Assembly: GCA_022599995.1 (NCBI GenBank)
Contig: JAHZLG010000023.1
Location: 1-11,502 of the forward strand
DNA: 11,502 nt
Direction of reading: 5' to 3'
Source: Alphaproteobacteria bacterium
GTDB taxonomy: Bacteria; Pseudomonadota; Alphaproteobacteria; CBDBCS01; JAHZLG01
Below, piece after piece: positions 1 through 6,765 of the stretch. The position numbers and the translations under genes are program-made. The notes beneath the pieces were generated by a model. That model saw only the letters and a list, made by a program, of their open reading frames with translations. It had not been told where the DNA came from and did no database searches. Every line of letters starts with the position of its first letter. The stretch's first letter is position 1.

Positions 1-593
1 AGCTCTTTTCGTTGCACTTCGCGGTCTTCTTCGAGAACGACGCGCCGTGAGACGACCACATTCACCCGGCTTTGATCGGGCACGCGGTCGAATTTGAGAA
101 TCCGCATGTTTTCTTCCAGGTCGATCAACGCATCGGGATCGCGCACCGGGCGAATATCTACTTGGCTTCCCGGCAAGAAGGCAGGGGCACCATTAATATC
201 GACGCGAAAGCCGCCTTTGACCCGTTGGATGACTTTACACATCACGTCTTTGGCGTTTTCGAAGTAGCCTTGGAGCTCAGTCCAGATGGCTTCGCGGCGG
301 GCTCGCTCGCGGGAAAGGACGATCTCCCCTTTCGGGCCTTCAATGGATTGGAGATAAACATCGACGGTAGACCCGTCTTCAGGGACTTCTTCCCCTTCGA
401 ATTGCTTGAGTGGAATTTTCCCCTCAGATTTCAGTTTGACGTCGACATAGAGAAATTCTTTGTCTCTTCTCAGGACATAACCAGAGACGATGTCGCCCGG
501 TTTTCCTTGTTGTATTCGGTTTTTGTCTTGTTCGAGAAGGGCAGCAAAATCTTCGAAAATGTGGTCGAAATTATCTGAAAGAGAATCGGTCAT
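1..593 (-). CDS. rpsA: 30S ribosomal protein S1, N-terminal part (runs off the left edge)
   Basis: Ribosomal protein S1 binds mRNA on the 30S subunit and helps load messages, mainly those with weak Shine-Dalgarno sites. An open frame without stops runs from an ATG at 593 to base 1, giving about 197 residues from MTDSLSDNFDHIFEDFAALL. Two S1 (OB-fold) repeats are visible at roughly residues 28-95 (GDIVSGYVLRRDKEFLYVDV, ending in the typical SIEGPKGEIVLSRERARR) and 112-182 (AKVIQRVKGGF-like segment, FLPGSQVDIRPV, ending VVVSRRAVLEED). Proteobacterial S1 usually has about 550-570 residues and six repeats, so roughly two thirds of the gene lies outside the window. It follows cmk by 10 nt, in the aroA-cmk-rpsA order known from Alphaproteobacteria. 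No convincing Shine-Dalgarno precedes the ATG, which fits the known poor SD and autogenous control of rpsA in E. coli; that comparison is inference. Confidence 0.96.
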   Translation of the reverse strand, partial: MTDSLSDNFDHIFEDFAALLEQDKNRIQQGKPGDIVSGYVLRRDKEFLYVDVKLKSEGKIPLKQFEGEEVPEDGSTVDVYLQSIEGPKGEIVLSRERARREAIWTELQGYFENAKDVMCKVIQRVKGGFRVDINGAPAFLPGSQVDIRPVRDPDALIDLEENMRILKFDRVPDQSRVNVVVSRRVVLEEDREVQRKE

Positions 594-603
594 TTGGTAG
601 GGT

Positions 604-1413
604 CTAGAAGGTGATCTGAGTGGGTGAGGTTGGCATTGCACGGTCAATCCATGTCATGATGACTGCGAGCACTTCGGCTTCGCTCATGCTGGTCGAATCG
701 AGGTGCTGTGCGTCGCATGCTGGCTTCAGTGGGGCAACAGAACGATTCGCATCGAGAATATCGCGCCGCTGGATGGCAATGAGAGTCGCAGTGTAATCGC
801 AATCTATATTGTTCGCAAGGTTTTGTTCATACCGCCGGCGGGCGCGCGCTTCGGCGGAGGCGGTCAAAAACACCTTCAGGGTTGCGTCAGGACAGATGAC
901 CGTGCCGGTGTCGCGTCCATCGAGCACGACGCCGTGTTGCCGCCTTTGGGCGACAAAGTCCTGTTGCATGGCAAGCAGGGCAGTTCGCACGCGCGGGTCG
1001 GCTGCCAGGGTGGATGCGACGGCACCGATCTCCTCGCCGTCGAGGGACAGGGACGCAGAGGCACTTTCGCCGCTCGACTGGTCGTGCGTGCCCTGCGTGG
1101 CCTGCGTGGCCTGCGTGGCCTGCGGGTCGTGCGTGGCCAGCTGCTGGGCTATTCTTTTGCACAGGGCGGGCAGCATGGGGGCAATCGCATCGACCGCTTG
1201 CGAGTCGAGCGTAACGACAGGGCGCGGCGTTCCCTCGTTTTTCGTGCCTTCGCTGCTGTCATCGGTCGCCTGCGCCAGATGATCAAGCACCAAGCGGGCT
1301 AGGCGACGATAAAGCTTACCGGTATCAAGATAGTGCCAACCAAAACGGGCGGCGAGGGCTTTGGCAACGGTTCCCTTTCCTGCCCCAGCAGGTCCATCAA
1401 TGCAAATCACCAT
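604..1413 (-). CDS. cmk: Cytidylate kinase with internal low-complexity insertions
   Basis: This cytoplasmic enzyme transfers a phosphate from ATP to CMP or dCMP, giving the diphosphates used for RNA, DNA and lipid synthesis. The P-loop GPAGAGKGT is at residues 7-15. The nucleotide-binding LDTGKLYR follows at 29-36, the GRDTGT motif at 166-171 and PDATLKVFLTASAEARARRR at 175-194. The late RRDILDANRSVAPLKPACDA (216-235) is the usual CMP kinase segment. The protein has 269 residues against about 210-230 in the family. The excess sits at about 49-65 (acidic, polar) and 94-120, which contains QAT repeats and Ser/Ala-rich sequence encoded by a 9-nt tandem repeat. The ATG at 1413 is preceded by GAGGA at a suitable distance and puts the P-loop at the normal position. 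It lies 24 nt after aroA and 10 nt before rpsA, so the three are probably co-transcribed. Confidence 0.96.
   Translation of the reverse strand: MVICIDGPAGAGKGTVAKALAARFGWHYLDTGKLYRRLARLVLDHLAQATDDSSEGTKNEGTPRPVVTLDSQAVDAIAPMLPALCKRIAQQLATHDPQATQATQATQGTHDQSSGESASASLSLDGEEIGAVASTLAADPRVRTALLAMQQDFVAQRRQHGVVLDGRDTGTVICPDATLKVFLTASAEARARRRYEQNLANNIDCDYTATLIAIQRRDILDANRSVAPLKPACDAQHLDSTSMSEAEVLAVIMTWIDRAMPTSPTQITF
1092..1124. repeat. 9-nt tandem repeat inside cmk
   Basis: The unit CCTGCGTGG (plus strand) occurs three times at 1092-1100, 1101-1109 and 1110-1118, followed by a 6-nt partial copy. It is flanked by two copies of GTCGTGCGTG at 1081-1090 and 1126-1135. In the cmk frame it encodes consecutive Gln-Ala-Thr units at residues about 98-107. 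The unit is a multiple of three, so changes in copy number would keep the reading frame. Confidence 0.9.
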
Positions 1414-1437
1414 GGTGGTTGTGTCCTCGGCTTCCTT

Positions 1438-3147
1438 TTACTGCTCTTTGTGTTCCTGCATTGCGCAATCAATACCCTGGGTGCCGGGGGTATCTCCCCG
1501 TTCAAATTTGCCCCCAAGCTGTTCCATCACCGAGAAGAAGGTCGGGAAGCTCGTTGCCACCGGGGCATCATCGGAAACAAGCACCGGTGCCTGCGCCAGC
1601 ATCCCCGCCACGGCGAATGCCATGGCGATGCGGTGGTCGAGCCCCACTTGAACGGGGCTATGATTGCCGCCGGGAATCGTGCCGGTGCCGCGGACGCGCA
1701 CCCAATCGTCTCCGGCGTCCACCTCGATGCCGATTTGCCGCATGCCGGCGACCATCACGGCAATTCGGTCGGATTCTTTTACCCGCAACTCGCCGATACC
1801 GCGAAAGACTGATGTCCCGTGGGCGAGGGCGCTCAGCACAAAGAGCACGGGGAATTCGTCGATGGTCTGGGGTACAAGGGCGGGCGGAAAGTCGATGGCG
1901 TGCAGTGTTGCGGGGGGCGTCACAACCAAGTCGCTTGTTTGCTCGGGGGGGAAGGCATCGATCACCTGCATTGGCGCGGGGGCATCGCCGACCTGCGAAT
2001 TCGATGGGGGCGGGACGCCGGCCTCGGCGTCGCCATCATGGGCATCACGAGGCTCACGGGCATTGCGGGGGAACTCTCCCCAAGCGACGCCCATCATCCG
2101 CAACGCTTTCAGCACGCCATCACGCGTCGGGTTATTCCCGACTCTGCGCAAGACATAGTGAGGGTGATTCGCCGCCCCCTTTTCTGCGACACCGGACTCC
2201 GCACCGTGCTGGCCGGCGGCACGCTGGTCGGATGCAACCCGCAAGCCCGCAATCACGGCGAGGGGAAAGGCCGCGGCCGATATATCGCGCGGAATATGCA
2301 GGGGCGTGGCGGGGGCGTGCAGGGGTTGTTGTCCGACCATGGTGATTCGCTCGGAGGATTCGGTGCGAATCGCCTGCACTGTAACGCCGAAGCTTGCCAA
2401 CATCCGCTCGGTATGGTCGCGGGCCCCCACCGGCATGGCGACGGCATTTTCGCCGGGAGCATTCAGGGCGGCGAGCAACACCGCCGATTTGACTTGCGCC
2501 GAGCTGATGGTGGTTTCAACATCGAGCGGGGCGTGCGGGTGTCGTCCTGAGACGGTGATCGGCAAGCGGGAGGGAGCCCCCTTTGTGCAGTCGCGATACA
2601 GCACGTGCGCCCCGATCGGTCGCAAGGGACGCACGACGCGCTCCATCGGACGCGTGCTCAGTGAGTGATCGCCGACCATCGTTGCGGTAACATCATTCGA
2701 GCAGAGCACCCCAAACAACAGACGCGCCAACGTTCCCGAATTACCACAATCGATGGGGGTTGCGGGGTCGGTCAGTGCTCCCGCGGTGCCGATAATGTCG
2801 ATGGTTTCGTTCTCACCATTGTCATTGGTAGGGGGCGGCACCGGGGCGGACGCCTGATGCCGAATAACGGTCGCGCCTAACTGCTGGATGGCGGTCGTCG
2901 TGGCGTGCACGTCCTCGGCATCGAGCAGGCCTGTAACCGTGGTTTTCCCTGCAGCAAGCAGGCCGAGCAACAAGGCGCGGTGCGACATAGATTTGTCGGC
3001 GGGCAATCCGGTAATCTCGACAGGGGTTGTCGGTTCATTCGCCGGCTCATTCGCCGGCTCATTCGTCGGCACATTCGTCGACTCATGGGAAGGCCGTATC
3101 CCATCGGACGTAAGTGGCGTAACAGGGTTACTAATGAATGCCGGCAT
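1438..3147 (-). CDS. aroA: 3-phosphoshikimate 1-carboxyvinyltransferase (EPSP synthase), enlarged
   Basis: This is the sixth step of the shikimate pathway: it joins shikimate 3-phosphate and phosphoenolpyruvate to give EPSP on the way to chorismate. Signatures are PADKSMSHRA at residues 49-58, GNSGTLARLL at 135-144, SAQVK at 216-220, RDHTE at 243-247, NPTR at 339-342, IDEFP at 429-433 (catalytic Asp region), ELRVKESDR at 453-461 and LDHRIAM at 503-509. The SAQxK, RDHTE and NPTR set matches class II EPSP synthases such as Agrobacterium CP4. However, the GNSGT loop keeps the Gly that CP4 replaces by Ala, so CP4-type glyphosate insensitivity is not indicated. The 569 residues exceed the usual 430-450. 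The excess is an N-terminal extension with Asn-Glu-Pro-Ala repeats (28-40) plus insertions near 303-330 and 362-400. A GTG at codon 26 is an alternative start. It begins 20 nt after engB. Confidence 0.96.
   Translation of the reverse strand: MPAFISNPVTPLTSDGIRPSHESTNVPTNEPANEPANEPTTPVEITGLPADKSMSHRALLLGLLAAGKTTVTGLLDAEDVHATTTAIQQLGATVIRHQASAPVPPPTNDNGENETIDIIGTAGALTDPATPIDCGNSGTLARLLFGVLCSNDVTATMVGDHSLSTRPMERVVRPLRPIGAHVLYRDCTKGAPSRLPITVSGRHPHAPLDVETTISSAQVKSAVLLAALNAPGENAVAMPVGARDHTERMLASFGVTVQAIRTESSERITMVGQQPLHAPATPLHIPRDISAAAFPLAVIAGLRVASDQRAAGQHGAESGVAEKGAANHPHYVLRRVGNNPTRDGVLKALRMMGVAWGEFPRNAREPRDAHDGDAEAGVPPPSNSQVGDAPAPMQVIDAFPPEQTSDLVVTPPATLHAIDFPPALVPQTIDEFPVLFVLSALAHGTSVFRGIGELRVKESDRIAVMVAGMRQIGIEVDAGDDWVRVRGTGTIPGGNHSPVQVGLDHRIAMAFAVAGMLAQAPVLVSDDAPVATSFPTFFSVMEQLGGKFERGDTPGTQGIDCAMQEHKEQ
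3031..3078. repeat. 12-nt tandem repeat in the 5' part of aroA
   Basis: Four near-identical 12-nt units start at 3031, 3043, 3055 and 3067; the plus-strand consensus is CGGCTCATTCGC, with one or two changes per unit. In the aroA frame they encode the repeated Thr/Ala-Asn-Glu-Pro units at residues about 28-39, before the first conserved motif. The unit length keeps the frame, so copy number can vary without breaking the enzyme. Confidence 0.9.
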
Positions 3148-3167
3148 AGGAGCGTCCCGGAAGGGCG

Positions 3168-4433
3168 TTAGCGAGAGGAAGAGGAAGAGGATGAGGAAGA
3201 AGCCGCTGAAGCGGGGTGCTGGGGAGCATTCGCCCCGCGCGGAGATAATTCGTCCGAGGCAGGGTTTGCGATGCGCGTTGTTGGCCTCCTTGCGTTGCCT
3301 TGTGTCGCTTCCTCCTCCTCAAGGAAGGTGCCTTGCATGACTTCTGTGTCAAGCAGAAGGCTATCGAAGGCGTGGGCAATTGCGTGACGTAATCCCTCGA
3401 TTCCAGCCCCCGACCGGGCACTCACGAACACCGGGGGAGGACAAAACCCGGGTAACTGCGCCAACCGCTGCTGGACGATGGCAATCATCTGTTGGTGCAT
3501 CGTTTTCGGCATGGCATCCATTTTCGTCCCCACGACGACAATGGGAAAGCCATAGGCAGAGAGAACCTCAGCACACTGCAGGTCGGTATCGGGCAAGAGT
3601 TCCCATCCCGCATTGGGATGCCATTTTTTGTCGGCTAAGCCATTGGTCTGGGCTTTTTGCCACCGCTCAAACAGACGCCGCGTGTCCAAGAGCCAGCACA
3701 GCACGCGCCGCGGGTGGTTATCGCCCATGTAGGCGGTGACCAGCTGTTCCCAGTGGCGACGCTCGGTTTTCGTTCTTGCCGCGAAACCATAGCCCGGCAG
3801 GTCGACTACCGTAAGCGAGGTTGGAGCTATGCCCTTGCGGCCACTGTGCGGCATTGCTTGTGGTTGAGGCGAAGATGCCGCCTCTTGCGCGGGGTGCTTT
3901 GCGGCGTTGCTCTTGTGATCGCCGCCATGGTTGGGGCTTTGTGGCCGTTCGTGTTGCGCACTGCGTTGCGCATGCTTGGGCGCGCCTGCCTGCGTGCGCG
4001 ACAGCTCAATTCCAAAAAACAAACATCGGTCAGTGCGCCCCGGCTGGCGACTCACCCGAGCAAGGCCCGACCGCCGCAGGAGCGCATTAACCAAACTGGA
4101 TTTGCCAACATTGGATCGCCCGACCATGGCGAGCTCGATAGGACAATCATCGACCACCTTAGCGGGGGCGGCAGGGATAACGGCCTCTTTGCGGGCACTT
4201 GGTCGCTTCTTGTCGCGCGCGGCTGCTTCGGGATGGCGGCTGTTTGTGTTTCTGTGCTTGCCGTCGTCTATTTCGTGGTCAGGGCGACTATTCCAGTCGT
4301 CACTGCCATGCTGTTGCTGGTTACGAAATCGCCGGAGCACCTTCGGCGAATCAGCAGAAAACAATAGATTTGCCGTGCCATTGGCGAGGGATTTGGCAAT
4401 GATGTCAGTGCCGCGCCCGTTGTCGATTGTCAT
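3168..4433 (-). CDS. engB: Ribosome-assembly GTPase EngB/YsxC/YihA, twice the usual length
   Basis: EngB is a TrmE-Era-EngA-EngB-type GTPase needed for 50S subunit assembly. All G motifs are present: G1 GRSNVGKSS at 105-113, G2 PGRTD at 131-135, G3 DLPGYGFA at 211-218, G4 VGTKMDA at 301-307 and G5 VSARSGAGIEGL at 337-348. The N-terminal ANLLFSADSPKVL (21-33) resembles the conserved LLFAGP-type segment of alphaproteobacterial EngB, which supports the ATG at 4433. The protein has 421 residues against about 200. The excess consists of a polar insertion (about 36-95), a His/Gln/Pro/Ala-rich insertion between G2 and G3 (about 146-203), and a C-terminal tail ending in nine serines (412-420). None of these interrupts a motif. 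The ATG overlaps the yidC stop as ATGA, so translation is probably coupled to yidC. argB, the common next gene in many Alphaproteobacteria, is replaced by aroA. Confidence 0.95.
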   Translation of the reverse strand: MTIDNGRGTDIIAKSLANGTANLLFSADSPKVLRRFRNQQQHGSDDWNSRPDHEIDDGKHRNTNSRHPEAAARDKKRPSARKEAVIPAAPAKVVDDCPIELAMVGRSNVGKSSLVNALLRRSGLARVSRQPGRTDRCLFFGIELSRTQAGAPKHAQRSAQHERPQSPNHGGDHKSNAAKHPAQEAASSPQPQAMPHSGRKGIAPTSLTVVDLPGYGFAARTKTERRHWEQLVTAYMGDNHPRRVLCWLLDTRRLFERWQKAQTNGLADKKWHPNAGWELLPDTDLQCAEVLSAYGFPIVVVGTKMDAMPKTMHQQMIAIVQQRLAQLPGFCPPPVFVSARSGAGIEGLRHAIAHAFDSLLLDTEVMQGTFLEEEEATQGNARRPTTRIANPASDELSPRGANAPQHPASAASSSSSSSSSR

Positions 4434-6211
4434 TGTGCCTTGCTGATCTTCCGATGGATTTTCGGGCGATCAAACCGCTGGATGGCGAGCTGCTGGATGA
4501 TGGTGAGCGTGTTGTTCCACGACCAATAAATCACCAACCCTGCGGGAAACCCTGCCAGCAGGAAGGTGAAAACGAAGGGGAACAGTCCGAAGATGCGCTT
4601 TTGCATGGGATCGGTGGGTTGCGGCATGACTCGTTGTTGCAAGAACATGGTCAGGCCGAAGATCAGCGGCCATATCCCAAGGTTGACCAAGCTTAGCACG
4701 GCGGGGACGTCCCACGGCACCCAGCCGAACACGGTAAGAATCCCTGCAGGGTCGGGGACAGATAGGTCGCGTATCCAGCCAAAGAAGGGGGCGTGGCGCA
4801 TCTCGATGGTGACAAAGAGCACTTTGTACAGCGAAAAGAAGACCGGCAATTGCACCAGCATCGGCAGGCACCCAGCAACCGGATTCACCTTGTGCTTCTT
4901 GTACAAAGCCATCAGATTTTTTTGTTGGCGTTGGCGGTCATCGCCTGCGTTGGCCTTCAGCTTCTCGATTTCGGGTTGCAGTTCGCGTATCCGCGCCATC
5001 GACTTATAGGATTTGTAGACCAGTGGCAGAAAGGCAATCTTCACAATCACGGTGAGGATGAGAATCGACACCCCGAAATTGCCAGCCCACGAATGAATGG
5101 TTTGCAGCAGCTTAAACATCGGTTTTGTGATGAAGTAGAACCAACCGAAGTCGACGGCGCGGTCAAACAGGGGGATATTGTACTGCTCGGAGTAATTATC
5201 CAGCTGGGTTACTTCTTTTGCCCCGGCGTACAGTCGGACGACAGAATTGGTTGATCCTCCCGGATTAATGGACTCGAAGGGGCGCACAGAATCGACCTGA
5301 TAAAGATCGATGCTGTTGCGCTTCCCTGCCACCATCCGTGCGGTATTCTCCTCAGGATTGCTTGGGACAAGGGCAGCAAGCCAGTACTTATCGGTGATCC
5401 CGATCCACGAGGTGCCCGACGGGTGCGTAATAAGCTTTTCATCAACGAGATCATCGTAATCGACCTCTTTCAGCCGTTCGTCGACCGCGCCGATCAGCCC
5501 TTCGTGCAGCAGGTAAAATCCAAGAAGATTCGGGGTGCCGGTACGCGAAACCAATCCGTAGGGGGCAAGAGAGATCGTTTTCGCGCCTTGGTTCTGGACG
5601 CGCTGGGACACGGTGAACATGTAATGCTGGTCGAGCTCGATCACGACTTCGAAGCGGACGCGATCATCATTTGTCCACTCGAGGGTTATCGGCACGCCGG
5701 GCTGGACAGCCGTTGCCGAATTGTGCGCGAATTCCCACACTGTATCGGGCGTTGGGATTGCGGTGGCCTCGCTGCCCGGAGCCTGTACCCAGCCAAATTC
5801 GGCATAGTAGGGTCTCGACGAGCCCGTCGGAGAAAACAGGCGGATGTTTCTGCTGTCTTCATCGATGGTCTCGCGGTAGCCCTTGAGCAACAAATCATCG
5901 ATGCGCATGCCTCGGCGGTCGAGGTTTCCAGATAATTTTGCGTTGTCGATACTGACGCGCTTCGTCCTGTCCACAGGGGCCGTCAGCGGGACAGTGTTCC
6001 CTACGTCGGGGCTATCGAAGGGCAGGGGCACACCAAGCGGGGACGCATTGCTTGCTGGGGCTGGCGTCGTGCCGGGAGTACCGGATTGTGCCGCTTCGGA
6101 TTGTTGGTCGGCTTCGGGCACTTCCGTTGGCGTGAACAGCAACTGCCAAGTGATGAGAACGAGCATTGAAAGGACAATGGCAACGATCAGGTTTCTACGC
6201 TCTTCGGGCAT
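4430..6211 (-). CDS. yidC: Membrane protein insertase YidC
   Basis: YidC inserts and folds inner-membrane proteins, alone or with SecYEG. The 593 residues match the Gram-negative form. There is one N-terminal membrane segment (about 7-26), then a Pro/Ala/Ser-rich linker and a large periplasmic beta domain (about 80-350). The conserved membrane core follows, with segments near 355-375, 378-399, 446-468, 503-523 and 540-562. The core signature NPVAGCLPMLVQLPVFFSLY is at 443-462. Lys391 in ILTVIVKIAFLPL occupies the place of the hydrophilic-groove arginine of E. coli YidC (R366). A basic loop, KSYKSMARIRELQPEIEKLK, is at 400-419, and the C-terminus is basic, as usual for ribosome contact. No strong Shine-Dalgarno is visible before the ATG at 6211. 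The gene follows yidD by 178 nt, a spacer with its own promoter-like site, and overlaps engB by 4 nt. Confidence 0.97.
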   Translation of the reverse strand: MPEERRNLIVAIVLSMLVLITWQLLFTPTEVPEADQQSEAAQSGTPGTTPAPASNASPLGVPLPFDSPDVGNTVPLTAPVDRTKRVSIDNAKLSGNLDRRGMRIDDLLLKGYRETIDEDSRNIRLFSPTGSSRPYYAEFGWVQAPGSEATAIPTPDTVWEFAHNSATAVQPGVPITLEWTNDDRVRFEVVIELDQHYMFTVSQRVQNQGAKTISLAPYGLVSRTGTPNLLGFYLLHEGLIGAVDERLKEVDYDDLVDEKLITHPSGTSWIGITDKYWLAALVPSNPEENTARMVAGKRNSIDLYQVDSVRPFESINPGGSTNSVVRLYAGAKEVTQLDNYSEQYNIPLFDRAVDFGWFYFITKPMFKLLQTIHSWAGNFGVSILILTVIVKIAFLPLVYKSYKSMARIRELQPEIEKLKANAGDDRQRQQKNLMALYKKHKVNPVAGCLPMLVQLPVFFSLYKVLFVTIEMRHAPFFGWIRDLSVPDPAGILTVFGWVPWDVPAVLSLVNLGIWPLIFGLTMFLQQRVMPQPTDPMQKRIFGLFPFVFTFLLAGFPAGLVIYWSWNNTLTIIQQLAIQRFDRPKIHRKISKAQ

Positions 6212-6291
6212 TGGTGCTAGGTATGCTTGATTTTTGGGATTGATAGGATTGTTGGGACTGTTGCCACGTCACCGGGCGGTGTCTGCCGTCA

Positions 6292-6321
6292 TGTATAGGA
6301 TAAGTGGCGTCGAATTGTCAC
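6292..6321 (-). promoter_or_regulatory. Candidate sigma70-type promoter for yidC-engB-aroA-cmk-rpsA
   Basis: On the minus strand GTGACA (6316-6321, 5 of 6 to TTGACA) and TATACA (6292-6297, 4 of 6 to TATAAT) are separated by 18 nt. The predicted start would fall near 6285, about 73 nt upstream of the yidC ATG. The spacer lies after the yidD stop and past a hairpin, so an internal promoter is plausible. The call rests on motif match alone. Confidence 0.35.
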
Positions 6322-6352
6322 CTCCCTTGTGGCAGGCGGCCCGGCGGGGGCA

Positions 6353-6378
6353 AGGCATCGTGTGTCTTGCCGATGCCT
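6353..6378 (-). terminator. Hairpin after yidD, possible weak terminator or attenuator
   Basis: AGGCATCG (6353-6360) and CGATGCCT (6371-6378) form a perfect 8-bp stem with a 10-nt loop, starting 11 nt after the yidD stop codon in the direction of transcription. No run of T follows on the minus strand, so a classical intrinsic terminator is doubtful. A second stem, GGCAAG (6349-6354) with CTTGCC (6366-6371), uses overlapping bases and excludes the first. Confidence 0.35.
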
Positions 6379-6389
6379 GATTCATCTTG

Positions 6390-6668
6390 TTAGCCCTTCT
6401 TGCGCGACGGCGGGGGCACCGGATCGATCCCGCCGCGGGCGAATGGGTGGCATCGCAACAGTCGCCACAGAGTAAGCAAGAAGGCACGCCATAAGGGCAG
6501 GGTTTGAAAGGCCTCGCGGGCATAGGCGGAGCAGGTCGGATGGTACAGGCACCCACCATCGGGGATAAGCACTTTTAGCAGTGGCCAAATGATGTAGCGG
6601 TAGCCCCACAGTGCTGCGAGAGCTGCTTGCCGCAGGGCGTATTGTCCTGCGTGAATCAGGAATGTCAT
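6390..6668 (-). CDS. yidD: Membrane protein insertion efficiency factor YidD
   Basis: YidD is a small, inner-membrane-associated protein that aids YidC-dependent insertion; its exact mechanism is unsettled. The family signature is clear: CLYHPTCSAYAREAF at residues 40-54 (family form RYxPTCSxYAxxA) and RLLRCHPFARGGIDPVP at 69-85. The N-terminal part is hydrophobic (about 10-34) and could bind the membrane as an amphipathic helix. The frame is open upstream to 6794. The ATG at 6668 is chosen because it has AGGAAG at good spacing and gives 92 residues, close to the usual 70-90; the longer version would overlap rnpA. It sits between rnpA (97 nt upstream) and yidC (178 nt downstream), the common rpmH-rnpA-yidD-yidC order. 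Confidence 0.95.
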   Translation of the reverse strand: MTFLIHAGQYALRQAALAALWGYRYIIWPLLKVLIPDGGCLYHPTCSAYAREAFQTLPLWRAFLLTLWRLLRCHPFARGGIDPVPPPSRKKG

Positions 6669-6765
6669 CGATGCTTCCTGCCCTGCTCCTTGTTCGTGCC
6701 TAGTTCGCTGAATGGTCGCCCTGCATGAATTACCGATGACCGGTGCTCTGGTGCCCTGCCCTTCC

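Noticed and set aside
72..578. Plus-strand open frame opposite rpsA
   Set aside because: The minus strand encodes clear S1 repeats over the same bases; the plus frame resembles nothing known and has no ribosome binding site.
1081..1135. CRISPR-like direct repeats
   Set aside because: The units are 9 nt, contiguous, without spacers and inside a conserved gene; this is a coding minisatellite.
1419..2345. Long plus-strand open frame (308 codons) antisense to aroA
   Set aside because: It is extremely rich in Arg, Gly and Ser with no family motif, and it lies opposite a clearly conserved EPSP synthase; it is a by-product of GC-rich codon use. The same applies to the plus-strand frames at 1819-2550, 3657-4367 and 6712-7461.
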